The translations under genes were made by a program, and so were the position numbers. The notes under the pieces are model-generated. The model did no database searches, was not told where the DNA came from, and saw only the letters and a program-made list of their open reading frames with translations. From the NCBI RefSeq assembly GCF_011578045.1, contig NZ_CP049801.1, forward strand, positions 558,001-622,000: a DNA stretch of 64,000 nt, written 5' to 3'. Shown in pieces: positions 9,683 through 17,835 of the stretch (position 1 is the first letter of the stretch; each line of letters starts with the position of its first letter). The stretch comes from Acinetobacter shaoyimingii (GTDB taxonomy: Bacteria > Pseudomonadota > Gammaproteobacteria > Pseudomonadales > Moraxellaceae).

Positions 9683-10255
9683 ATGAGAACAGTAGGAAAT
9701 GATCTGGTTCGACATCAATTGCATGAAAATCGTAAATGGTATTTAGGATTGGGAATCCTACTTATTGTATTTGCTTTGGTTTTATTCGGATCCTTAGCAT
9801 TTGCCACACTTTCCGTGGTGTTTTTATTTGGTGTTTTGATGATGGTCGGCGGTATTGCACACATTATTGCTGCATTCAAAATTTTTGAAGGAGGCTACCG
9901 TTGGTTACTGGTAATCTTTGGAATTTTATATTGTGTTGCAGGTTATTACGCATTTAAAACGCCAGTTCAAACAGCCGTAGTACTGACCCATTTATTGGGT
10001 ATTCTGTTGGTCATTGCAGGCATTATTCGAATTCTAAGCTCAGCCATTTTTCGTGTATATCAAGGTTGGGGTTGGACGCTCTTTTCAGGCATTTTGACCT
10101 TGGCAACAGGGATTCTTATATTGGTCACACCAGACGCGCCATTTTGGGTGCTAGGAATGTTCCTTGCTATCGATATTCTATTTCAAGGGATTAACTACCT
10201 CAGTCTTGCTTCGTATATTAAATATCAGCTACCAAAAAGTTCCGCGGATGTCTAA
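9683..10255 (+). CDS. HdeD family (DUF308) inner-membrane protein
   Basis: 190 residues with about six hydrophobic segments arranged as repeated hairpins, e.g. WYLGLGILLIVFALVLFGSLAF near residues 20-41 and LLVIAGIIRILSS near 109-121. This is the repeat pattern of HdeD/DUF308 proteins, linked in E. coli to acid resistance. A GGTG-type purine stretch precedes the ATG. It is monocistronic, with its own terminator downstream. The role in this organism is not shown by context. Confidence 0.82.
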   Translation: MRTVGNDLVRHQLHENRKWYLGLGILLIVFALVLFGSLAFATLSVVFLFGVLMMVGGIAHIIAAFKIFEGGYRWLLVIFGILYCVAGYYAFKTPVQTAVVLTHLLGILLVIAGIIRILSSAIFRVYQGWGWTLFSGILTLATGILILVTPDAPFWVLGMFLAIDILFQGINYLSLASYIKYQLPKSSADV

Positions 10256-10281
10256 ATCTACTGTTTAATTATCTGTTTTAT

Positions 10282-10308
10282 AAAAAAGAGCTTTCATGGC
10301 TCTTTTTT
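10282..10308 (+). terminator. rho-independent terminator after hdeD-like gene
   Basis: AAAAAAGAGC / GCTCTTTTTT stem with a 7-nt loop. Confidence 0.9.
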
Positions 10309-10387
10309 ATGCTTATGGCTAGTTTAAACCAAAGCGAAATCAGGATATGTTGAGTTTTACCACTTGTTCACACAAAGAAATCCTTTC

Positions 10388-11542
10388 ATGGCACTGACTT
10401 TTGTACTTGCACCAGACTCATTTAAAGAAAGCATGTCTGCACTTCAAGCGTGTGAAGCCATGGCGCGTGGGATACAAGCGGTATTTCCAGATGCCCAATG
10501 TATTCATTTCCCTATGGCAGATGGTGGTGAAGGAACGGTAGATGCACTCATTGCGGCATTAAATGGACAAAAGATTGAGTGCGAGGTGATGGGGCCTGTG
10601 CCCAATTCAAAAGTGCAAACCTATTTTGGCTTAATTGATGATGGTCAAACCGCCGTCATTGAAATGGCCAAAGCCAATGGTATTGAACTTTTAGAACCTT
10701 CAAAACGTAATCCTTTACTCACCTCAACCTTTGGTACAGGAGAGATGATCCTTCGAGCCTTAGATTTGAGCGTATCAAAAATAATTCTAGGTTTAGGTGG
10801 GAGTGTCACCAATGATGCAGGTGCAGGTATGGCACAGGCGTTAGGCGCTCGACTGTTAGATGCTCAGGGTAATTCAGTTGCATTCGGTGGTGGAGTTTTG
10901 GGGAGGGTTCGGCAGATTGATTTATCGGATTTAGATGTGCGTTTACAAAACGTGGAAATCATCATTGCTTCAGATGTGACCAATCCTTTGTGTGGTGAAA
11001 CGGGGGCATCTTATGTCTTTGGACCTCAGAAAGGTGCTACTCATGAGATGGTTCAACAATTGGATGCCAATTTAAGCCATTTTGCCGATATGGTGGAATC
11101 GCATGTAAATCGTCAGTTACGTGATGTTGCAGGCTCAGGGGCAGCAGGGGGATTAGGGTTTGGTTTAATGGCTTTCACAAATGCGAAAATTCAATCAGGT
11201 GCTACGCTTGTGATTGAGCAAACGCATCTGGCAGATAAAATTGCTGAAGCAGATTATGTATTTACGGGTGAGGGTAGCATCGATTTTCAGACCAAATTTG
11301 GTAAAACGCCTTGGGCGGTGGCACAAGTGGCAAAGCAATTTGGTAAACCCGTGATTGCCTTTGCTGGAAAGGTCGGGGATGACATTCAACCTTTATTTGA
11401 AGAAGGTTTTACTGAAATTATTGGAATTAATCCACCTGATTATGATTTGGAAACGGCATTGAAAAATGCGGAAAGAAATTTAACTCAAAAAGTACAGGGA
11501 ATGTCTAAATCATTGTCCTATTTTAAGGATTCACTTTCTTAA
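10388..11542 (+). CDS. glycerate kinase (GarK/GlxK family)
   Basis: Phosphorylates D-glycerate; family members produce 2-phosphoglycerate, linking glyoxylate and glycerate use to glycolysis. The N-terminus LAPDSFKESMSALQ and PMADGGEGTVDAL are family signatures. The middle contains GLGGSVTNDAGAGMAQALG, and the C-terminus contains TGEGSIDFQTKFGKTP. The 384-residue length is normal. I chose ATG at 10388, where homology begins; an in-frame start 24 bp upstream adds MFTQRNPF. No glyoxylate-pathway gene is adjacent, so the physiological source of glycerate is not evident. Confidence 0.92.
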   Translation: MALTFVLAPDSFKESMSALQACEAMARGIQAVFPDAQCIHFPMADGGEGTVDALIAALNGQKIECEVMGPVPNSKVQTYFGLIDDGQTAVIEMAKANGIELLEPSKRNPLLTSTFGTGEMILRALDLSVSKIILGLGGSVTNDAGAGMAQALGARLLDAQGNSVAFGGGVLGRVRQIDLSDLDVRLQNVEIIIASDVTNPLCGETGASYVFGPQKGATHEMVQQLDANLSHFADMVESHVNRQLRDVAGSGAAGGLGFGLMAFTNAKIQSGATLVIEQTHLADKIAEADYVFTGEGSIDFQTKFGKTPWAVAQVAKQFGKPVIAFAGKVGDDIQPLFEEGFTEIIGINPPDYDLETALKNAERNLTQKVQGMSKSLSYFKDSLS

Positions 11543-11707
11543 TTATCTTTTTAATTAACATGTACATACATAAATATAGTTGAGATAAATTTTCAAATAT
11601 TCACAATGATTTTTAATCGAATTGGATAGCTAAGTTGGATGAAATTTCAACCTAAAAAATTCATTCATAAAATTAAATTAAATTAAAATCATTGTAGGAA
11701 AAAAGAA

Positions 11708-12619
11708 ATGAATCAATCAAATCCTGATTATGCTCGCTATTTAGATGCCGCACTCGAAATGAGAAGTTATTATATTGAACTCAGTAAAACTGCAGGCACA
11801 CCTGACGCATTATTTTCAGTTGAGAATTTTGAAATCACTGCAAATAGCGATGCTGAACGAAAAATTCCTGTCAGACTTTATACGCCAACAGAAAAACCTC
11901 ATCACGAATCTTACCCACTTGTTTTATTTGTTCATGGTGGAGGATGGGTGTCTGGAAATTTAGATACGCATGATGTTTTAGTACGAGCGCTATCTTTGCA
12001 CTTAAATGCGGTGGTATTGTCTGTTGATTATCGTCTAGCTCCAGAAGTGGATGCAATTGGACAAAATGTAGATGTGAAAGATGCTTTTTTGTGGCTTTAT
12101 GAAAATGCAGAAAAATTAAAAGGTGACAAAACTAAAATTATTGGGGTTGGTGATAGTGCTGGCGGTGCTTTAATTTCGATTCTAACGACTGATTTAAAAA
12201 AGAAATATTTTGCAGCCCAGTGGTTGATGTATCCCGTGATTGGCTTAGATGTCACAACCCCTTCAGCTTTAAAATACGGTGAAAGCTATTTCCCAACCAA
12301 CGAAGCGATGAAAACGTTCTGGAAAAGTCAGCTTCCTGAAGGATATTCAGATCAGGATCCACGACTTTCTCCTTTATTTTCTGATGTAAATGGTTTGCCA
12401 CCAACACTTATTTCAGTTGCAGGCTTGGACCCTTTGACATCAAGTTCTGAGGCTTATGCTGAAAAACTAAAAGCCCATGGCGTTGAGTCAGTCTTAAAAA
12501 ATTACGATGGTGCAGAGCATGGTTTTTTACAATTTTTTAAAGATGCCAAGAACCATCCAGCTGGTCAAAAGGGTTTCGAAGAAGGTATTCAGCAATTGAA
12601 AGTTTGGTTAAAAATTTAA
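11708..12619 (+). CDS. alpha/beta hydrolase, HSL-type esterase
   Basis: 303-residue carboxylesterase-like protein of the hormone-sensitive-lipase family. The oxyanion motif HGGGW starts at H76. The nucleophile is S150 in GDSAGG, and the acid/base pair is probably the Asp in AGLDPLTS and the His in GAEHGF. There is no signal peptide, so it is cytoplasmic. AGGAAAAAAGAA precedes the ATG. It stands alone between glycerate kinase and a helicase gene. The natural substrate, probably a short acyl ester, is unknown. Confidence 0.87.
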   Translation: MNQSNPDYARYLDAALEMRSYYIELSKTAGTPDALFSVENFEITANSDAERKIPVRLYTPTEKPHHESYPLVLFVHGGGWVSGNLDTHDVLVRALSLHLNAVVLSVDYRLAPEVDAIGQNVDVKDAFLWLYENAEKLKGDKTKIIGVGDSAGGALISILTTDLKKKYFAAQWLMYPVIGLDVTTPSALKYGESYFPTNEAMKTFWKSQLPEGYSDQDPRLSPLFSDVNGLPPTLISVAGLDPLTSSSEAYAEKLKAHGVESVLKNYDGAEHGFLQFFKDAKNHPAGQKGFEEGIQQLKVWLKI

Positions 12620-12866
12620 TCAGCTAGTATTGAAGCTGTCATAGTTTGTGGACTTTGTATTAGGTTGCACTGCTGTATCATATTCAAATTTCACGATTTA
12701 AATTAGAAAATTTGAATCTAACAACTCTTTATCACTGGATAAATTGTATCATTCAGCAATTCTTAAAATGATATCGAGAAACTTAAGTCATTAATCTTTT
12801 TTGATCGAAGCACTATTAGGTGCAGGTTTTGCTAAACTACTTATTCAAATTTGATGATGAGCCCCC

Positions 12867-14855
12867 ATGAGTTTAGCCAACCTGATTAATGAATTAAATC
12901 CTCAACAGAAACAAGCTGCGACCACAGATTCACAACATAGCTTGGTACTTGCAGGGGCAGGTTGTGGCAAAACCAAAACCATTGTGGCACGAGCAGCTTA
13001 TCTTATTGAGCAAGGTGTGCCTGCCAATCAAATCCAAATTCTGACCTTTACCCGCCGTGCAGCCAGTGAAATTGTGGCACGTGTGGAGTTGGCACTGGGA
13101 GAGCAAGCCAAAGGACTGAGAGCGTCAACGTTTCATACCTTTTGCATGTACTTGCTACGTCGTGTTCCAAAAGCTTTTGGTATGGAGCAATTTTCAATTA
13201 TTGATCGTGATGATCAGATGATGATGTTCCGCCTGATTCGTGGTAAAGATGACAAGAAAAATCCCAATCAACTTCCTAAACCTGCGGAACTTTGTGATCT
13301 GTATTCGTTTGCGCGAAATACACGTCAAAAATTGAGTGTGGCTTTAGAAAAACAAATGCCTGAATTTTTGGCAATGAAAGATCTCATTGCCGACATCATG
13401 AAAGAATACGAAGCACGAAAAAAAGCCCGTAGTTTTCTGGACTATGATGATATTTTGGCGATTGTCGCTTCAGCCTTGGCGCAGTCTGATGGCTTGGTCG
13501 ATTATGTTGCGAGCATGTGTCAACATATGTTGGTCGATGAAATGCAGGATACCAATCCATTGCAATGGGCTTTGCTTGAGCCTTTAAAAGAATGTGTAAA
13601 TTTGTTTTGTGTCGGGGACGATGCTCAATCCATTTATGGTTTCCGTGGTGCAGATTTTGAAAATATTCACCACTTTAAAGAACGTGTGCCGAATGCACAG
13701 ATTTTTAAACTAGAAAAAAATTATCGCTCTACTCAAGAAATTTTGGATCTCTCCAACTGGCTACTCGATCAAAGTGAAATTAAATACGACAAACATTTAG
13801 AGGCTTACCGTGGTGAAGGCATTAAGCCAAGACTACATGTTTTTCCAAACGAATTTGATGAAGCCAAATGGATCGCCATCGACATTAAAGAGCGTCATTA
13901 CTTAGAAGGCAGTCCTTGGCGTGATCATATGGTCTTAGTGCGCTCCAGTTTTGCTGCACGACATATTGAAGCGGCCTTTATTCAAGCCAATGTGCCGTAT
14001 CGTTTTATTGGTGGTTTAAAACTGCTTGAAACAGCCCATGTGAAGGATTTAATGAGTCTGTTACGTGTGATGGCAAATCCTTTGGATGATATTGCATGGA
14101 TGCGCTTTTTAACGCTATGGAATGGTGTGGGTGATGTAGGCGCAAGTCGTTTGGCACAACAGTTACTGCTTGAGTCCGATGTTGATGGTATTGCTGAAAA
14201 ATTAGAGAAATTCGGCAGAATTCCAGCTCAAGCGATTTTAATCATGAAGCAAATGGCTGTGATTAAACATGAAGTGCAAGCTTGCGTGACATTGGCGATA
14301 CAAGCCATTGAAAATCAGCTCACGGAAAACTATAAAAAAGATTGGAATCGCCGTCAGGGTGATTTTGAATTGGTTAAGCAATTGGCGTCTAAACATGATC
14401 AGCTCAGTGAGTTTTTAGAAGCTTATGTGCTCGATCCAGTCTCCATTTCAGAAATTGAACGTCAGTCTGAAAGCGATGTGGTCACACTCATCACCATTCA
14501 TTCTGCAAAAGGCACAGAACAAAAAGTGTGTTACGTTGCCAATGTTTCAGCGGGGCAATACCCACATGCGCGTGCACAAGGCGATTTTAATGATGTTGAA
14601 GAAGAGCGCCGTGTGCTCTATGTCGCGTTGACTCGTGCACAAAATGAATTAATTCTGACTAAGCAAAATTTAAGCATTTGGGCGCGTGATCAGATTGATG
14701 AACAAGGACGTAAAGTGGAAAGCTATTTCCTTAACGATCTGACTCGAAATTTATGTACCACTGAAACCCACTATAAGACACGTCAGCAAACAGTCAAAAG
14801 TGCCTTGATTGAACGTAAAACGATTAATTTAGATTTTGGTATCGATCTCGATTAA
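12867..14855 (+). CDS. UvrD/Rep-type (SF1A) ATP-dependent DNA helicase
   Basis: 662-residue 3'-5' helicase-like protein. The Q-motif region is LNPQQKQAA near residue 10; Walker A is AGAGCGKTKT at about 30-39. Motif Ia is LTFTRRAASEI and motif II is LVDEMQDTN. Motif III is GDDAQSIYGFRGAD, motif IV EKNYRST, motif V TIHSAKGTE and motif VI VALTRAQNEL. In motif II the usual DExxD reads DEMQD, within normal variation. It is shorter than UvrD (about 720 residues) and lacks a long C-terminal tail. It is monocistronic. The exact role (Rep-like or UvrD-like) cannot be decided here. Confidence 0.9.
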   Translation: MSLANLINELNPQQKQAATTDSQHSLVLAGAGCGKTKTIVARAAYLIEQGVPANQIQILTFTRRAASEIVARVELALGEQAKGLRASTFHTFCMYLLRRVPKAFGMEQFSIIDRDDQMMMFRLIRGKDDKKNPNQLPKPAELCDLYSFARNTRQKLSVALEKQMPEFLAMKDLIADIMKEYEARKKARSFLDYDDILAIVASALAQSDGLVDYVASMCQHMLVDEMQDTNPLQWALLEPLKECVNLFCVGDDAQSIYGFRGADFENIHHFKERVPNAQIFKLEKNYRSTQEILDLSNWLLDQSEIKYDKHLEAYRGEGIKPRLHVFPNEFDEAKWIAIDIKERHYLEGSPWRDHMVLVRSSFAARHIEAAFIQANVPYRFIGGLKLLETAHVKDLMSLLRVMANPLDDIAWMRFLTLWNGVGDVGASRLAQQLLLESDVDGIAEKLEKFGRIPAQAILIMKQMAVIKHEVQACVTLAIQAIENQLTENYKKDWNRRQGDFELVKQLASKHDQLSEFLEAYVLDPVSISEIERQSESDVVTLITIHSAKGTEQKVCYVANVSAGQYPHARAQGDFNDVEEERRVLYVALTRAQNELILTKQNLSIWARDQIDEQGRKVESYFLNDLTRNLCTTETHYKTRQQTVKSALIERKTINLDFGIDLD

Positions 14856-14955
14856 ACTAGCTACATTACACATATGTGTTGTTATTTTTTGATGCGAATG
14901 ACAAGAAGTGAGAATCGTCGCTTTTTGAAAATTTTGCCTATTTTAAGGTTGTAAG

Positions 14956-15213
14956 ATGAAAATTTTAGTTCGTAGCTTGGAACGTACAGTCACAGAAGCT
15001 GAGTTGCTGAAACTGTTTCAACAATATGGAACAGTGGAATCATGTGCTTTGGTGATGGATGCTGCGACAGGTAAATCTAAAGGCTTTGCTTTTGTGGAAA
15101 TGCCTCATGGTCGTGAAGCAGTGAAAGCGATTAAAGGATTAAATACCTTACGCTTGCATGGTACAGGTATACGCGTTAAACAGGCTGATGATAAACCAAC
15201 AGCTGAAAAATAA
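14956..15213 (+). CDS. small RNA-recognition-motif (RRM) protein
   Basis: 85 residues, essentially one RRM. RNP2 is KILVRSL at residues 2-8; RNP1 is KSKGFAFVEM at about 45-54. The usual beta-alpha-beta spacing is present, with a short charged C-terminus. Such stand-alone RRM proteins occur in several bacterial groups and bind RNA non-specifically; targets are unknown. It starts about 100 bp after the helicase stop and ends at a clear terminator. Confidence 0.88.
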   Translation: MKILVRSLERTVTEAELLKLFQQYGTVESCALVMDAATGKSKGFAFVEMPHGREAVKAIKGLNTLRLHGTGIRVKQADDKPTAEK

Positions 15214-15214
15214 G

Positions 15215-15238
15215 AAAGGGAGCGTAAGCTCCTTTTTT
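15215..15238 (+). terminator. rho-independent terminator after RRM gene
   Basis: GGAGC-GTAA-GCTCC hairpin extended by A/T pairs and followed by a T run. Confidence 0.9.
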
Positions 15239-15610
15239 ATTGCTTAAACTGCAAATATTCATTTGAAATGTATACTGATATTTAAGTGACATTATTGAGC
15301 TTAAAGTGATATTTTTAGATACTTGAAATTTCTAATTGATTAGATATTTTAATGATGAAGTATAATAATAAATGTAATAAGGTGGTTTTTTGTAATTATT
15401 CATTGTATGGAAACTTTGACCGTTGTTAACATATTTACTGATAATAATGATATTTTAGCTACAATATTTTTCATTCTTTGCATAGAAGAATTATGTAGGG
15501 GAAAAGATGTAATTGTTTAGCTATACTTATAAATAAATTGATCTAAAAAATGTGACTCAGTTATCATAAACACTCCATACTTTACTAAAAATATGAGGAT
15601 AAAAGTTAAA
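15239..15610. other. AT-rich upstream region of the microcin-like gene
   Basis: About 370 bp, very AT-rich, with no ORF of note. It contains GATAAT repeats at 15440-15458 that match a Fur site at about 12 of 19 positions, and several TATA-like -10 candidates close to the gene. Neither is strong enough to call. ATGAGGAT at 15593-15600 is the likely ribosome site for the ATG at 15611. Confidence 0.4.
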
Positions 15611-15934
15611 ATGGCTATTCAAGAATTGACGCAAACAGAAGTTCAAAGTGTATGTGGTGCTGGTGTTGTTGGTGATGCCGTTCAAATGGGTTCAAACTTG
15701 TTCTCAGGTACTTTAAATGCAATGGCTCCAATTTGGACACCATTAAGTTTGGTTCCTGGTGTTGGTATTGTTCACAATGCAATTGACCTAGTTTTTCTAG
15801 GTGTTGCTGAGGGTACTTATGGTTTAGGATCAATGCTTGGTGGTTGTCAAGACAAAGTGGAATTCCACTACGAAAAAGAAAAAAATGCAGGCGTTTACAA
15901 CGGCGCAGGCATTTTAGGTGGTTTGTTTAAATAA
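15611..15934 (+). CDS. microcin/class II bacteriocin-like precursor with double-glycine-type leader
   Basis: 107 residues. The N-terminus MAIQELTQTEVQSVCGA fits the leader cut by PCAT-type ABC exporters. With cleavage after Ala17, Leu falls at -12, Glu at -8, Val at -7, Val at -4, Gly at -2 and Ala at -1. The predicted mature part is about 90 residues, with 17 glycines, long hydrophobic stretches (PLSLVPGVGIVHNAIDLVFL) and a single Cys in the mature part (near residue 79). It ends GILGGLFK. An alternative ATG at 15593 overlaps the ribosome site and would spoil the leader, so 15611 is preferred. It has its own terminator. No exporter or obvious immunity gene is adjacent. Function as a bacteriocin is inference. 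Confidence 0.7.
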   Translation: MAIQELTQTEVQSVCGAGVVGDAVQMGSNLFSGTLNAMAPIWTPLSLVPGVGIVHNAIDLVFLGVAEGTYGLGSMLGGCQDKVEFHYEKEKNAGVYNGAGILGGLFK

Positions 15935-15982
15935 TAAAGATTGTGAGGTCTTATTGAATCAATGAGGCCGATCATGATTTAA

Positions 15983-16014
15983 AAATCAGTTATGTTTTAC
16001 ATAACTGATTTTTT
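15983..16014 (+). terminator. terminator after microcin-like gene
   Basis: 12-bp stem AAATCAGTTATG / CATAACTGATTT with a 5-nt loop and T-rich tail. It separates the peptide gene from the ASCH gene. Confidence 0.88.
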
Positions 16015-16031
16015 AAATTTTATTTCAAAAA

Positions 16032-16406
16032 ATGAAAAATATTTATGCGGCTATCTCAATTGTTGCACCCAGTGGGCAAAAAATTATTCTTGGTGAAAAG
16101 ACCTTAGAGATTCGTTCATGGAAACCAGATCAATTGCCTTTAAAAAATTTAGCAATAATAGAAAATCATCATTATTTAACTGAAGATAGTGCTGAAGAGC
16201 AGGGGCAATTTATCGCTTTGGTCGATGTTGAGTCTGTACATGTTTGGCAACCGAATGAAGTTGAACAAGCGTGTGCACAGTATTGGCAAGCAGGATACTT
16301 TGCATGGGTGTTGAAGAATATTCGTCCTTTAAAAGTACCCATCAAAACCATAGCAAAAAGAAAAATTTATCAAATTGAAGTAGATCCAACGCAATTTATC
16401 TTGTGA
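16032..16406 (+). CDS. ASCH domain protein
   Basis: 124 residues matching the small ASCH fold, a PUA-like putative RNA-binding or nucleoside-processing domain. The family pattern is visible as G-E-K-T-L-E-I-R-S-W at about 21-30 and G-Q-F-I-A-L-V-D-V-E near 58-67. The C-terminal half has W-V-L-K-N-I-R-P-L. The ATG lies 18 bp after the preceding terminator, so its promoter may overlap that hairpin. It is probably not part of the microcin transcription unit, although the two are adjacent. Confidence 0.75.
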   Translation: MKNIYAAISIVAPSGQKIILGEKTLEIRSWKPDQLPLKNLAIIENHHYLTEDSAEEQGQFIALVDVESVHVWQPNEVEQACAQYWQAGYFAWVLKNIRPLKVPIKTIAKRKIYQIEVDPTQFIL

Positions 16407-16470
16407 TTCTCATAAAATTGGGTTTAATCTTAAAACGAAAAGAAAAAGCTCTCTCATTAGGATCAGATTT

Positions 16471-16974
16471 ATGTCACGTGTTGCCCGCTATCATGCCGAT
16501 CGTACCAATCAAAAACTTTATTTTGCTCGTTTAGCATGTCAGCAATCTGAACAGACAGATCATGTGCAACAAGCGCAAGCGCATCGTGAAGCTGCGGTTT
16601 TTCATTTGCATGGCGCTGTTTTGGCTTTTTTGCAAGAATTGGTACGCTACTATCGCTTGAATGATTTTGCTCCGACCTTAAAATCAATTGAAGAGCATAT
16701 GGCGGATAAAGGTCAGGTTTCTCCAGAAATTTCAGTATTACAACAACTCGCAAAACAAGGGTTTATTGCTGAATTGAAACGTGCGTATCGGATGTGTCAG
16801 TATGCACCAGAACCAAGTACGCCAGAACCTGAAGATGAAACGTCTTCAAACTTGATTATTAAAGTGACTCAAACACCACAGGCATGGTTGCCTGACACTC
16901 AAATTTTAAGAGAATGGCATCGAGATTTGACTCAACTGATTGATGGTTTTCGTAATGAAATGGTAGAGTTTTAA
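16471..16974 (+). CDS. DUF6586 family protein
   Basis: 167 residues, cytoplasmic. The first half (RTNQKLYFARLA ... REAAVFHLHGAVLAFLQEL ... YYRL) is a helical bundle that I recognise from Pseudomonas proteins of the DUF6586 family. The C-terminal part is an acidic Pro-rich linker (about 110-125) followed by a short helical tail. AGGATCAG precedes the ATG. No biochemical role is known for the family. In this window it is followed at about 120 bp by another small conserved protein on the same strand. Confidence 0.72.
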   Translation: MSRVARYHADRTNQKLYFARLACQQSEQTDHVQQAQAHREAAVFHLHGAVLAFLQELVRYYRLNDFAPTLKSIEEHMADKGQVSPEISVLQQLAKQGFIAELKRAYRMCQYAPEPSTPEPEDETSSNLIIKVTQTPQAWLPDTQILREWHRDLTQLIDGFRNEMVEF

Positions 16975-17096
16975 TTTTAATCACAATGATTTCTTGACTC
17001 GCACTTGAAATTAGCAGAATGTGATCCTATATAAGATAGTCTAAGCGAAGCAAAGTGCATTCAGTGCTTTGTCACCATGTGGATCATGGAGGGTGT

Positions 17097-17375
17097 ATGT
17101 CTATAGAGCAATTGAAAGAATTATTTGGTACTCAAGAAGCAATTCTCGAATTGGTTCAGCTAGAAGGTGGTGAGCTGGCTTTAAGAAATGCAGATTCTGA
17201 GAATTCACCTTTGGTGACTATTCAATTTAATGATGAGATTAAGGCTTTATTGGGTGATCAAATGCCTGTAATTGCACAGCATATGATCCAAGCTGCTTTA
17301 TTTGCATTATTGGAAAAGCAGTCAAATGAGTGGCATGCTGAAGTCGTGGATGAGAAACCGCAATACTTTAGTTAA
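17097..17375 (+). CDS. small conserved acidic protein, function unknown
   Basis: 92 residues from ATG at 17097, chosen because a perfect GGAGGG site lies 3 bp before it; an upstream in-frame start at 17055 lacks one. The sequence MSIEQLKELFGTQEAILELV suggests helices, then short strands (GGELALRNA, PLVTIQF) and a C-terminal helix. It is acidic, with no signal peptide, membrane segment or known catalytic motif. It ends at a strong terminator. It may form a unit with the DUF6586 gene. Confidence 0.7.
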   Translation: MSIEQLKELFGTQEAILELVQLEGGELALRNADSENSPLVTIQFNDEIKALLGDQMPVIAQHMIQAALFALLEKQSNEWHAEVVDEKPQYFS

Positions 17376-17387
17376 TTCTGATATATG

Positions 17388-17416
17388 AAAAAACCGCACA
17401 TAAGTTGCGGTTTTTT
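17388..17416 (+). terminator. rho-independent terminator
   Basis: AAAAAACCGCA / TGCGGTTTTTT stem with a 7-nt loop. The symmetrical A/T flanks let it work for the small membrane protein on the opposite strand as well. Confidence 0.9.
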
Positions 17417-17429
17417 ATCATTGAAATTG

Positions 17430-17684
17430 TTAGGTATGCATAAACATAGATCCTGTGATTATTATGGCTAAACCAATCAGCTGTAGGAAAAATGGGTTTT
17501 TAGTGTCTTGCCAATACATGACCAAAAATACTAATGAAACAGGTGCTAGAAAGATACAACCGAAACCCCATAAAATACTATTTTTAAAAGCAGCAATTAA
17601 AAATCCAATACCGCCAATAATAAAAATGATTAGACCTAAATATACAAGCAATATATTTTTCCCCTCATGAATAGTTAAAGTCAT
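17430..17684 (-). CDS. small three-segment membrane protein, function unknown
   Basis: 84 residues with three hydrophobic segments: about 11-31 (ILLVYLGLIIFIIGGIGFLIA), 37-56 and 63-82. Short charged loops separate them. No family is recognised. It is isolated between two similar GCAC-hairpin terminators and is convergent with the gene on its left. Membrane location is clear; everything else is open. Confidence 0.6.
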   Translation of the reverse strand: MTLTIHEGKNILLVYLGLIIFIIGGIGFLIAAFKNSILWGFGCIFLAPVSLVFLVMYWQDTKNPFFLQLIGLAIIITGSMFMHT

Positions 17685-17778
17685 TTTTTAAAATTATAAT
17701 GAGCTGGATTTTATCTTAAAAAATTTTATATATTTATTTTTTATCATTTTTTCTTGAGAATTTTTTGTGAAAAGTAAA

Positions 17779-17805
17779 AAACCGCACAAAAAGTGCGGTT
17801 TCTTT
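17779..17805 (-). terminator. terminator of the ybaL-like gene
   Basis: AAACCGCAC / GTGCGGTTT stem with a 5-nt loop; on the minus strand it is followed by T-rich sequence. Confidence 0.85.
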
Positions 17806-17835
17806 GTTACTTGTGTATATCAGTTACTCAATGAA

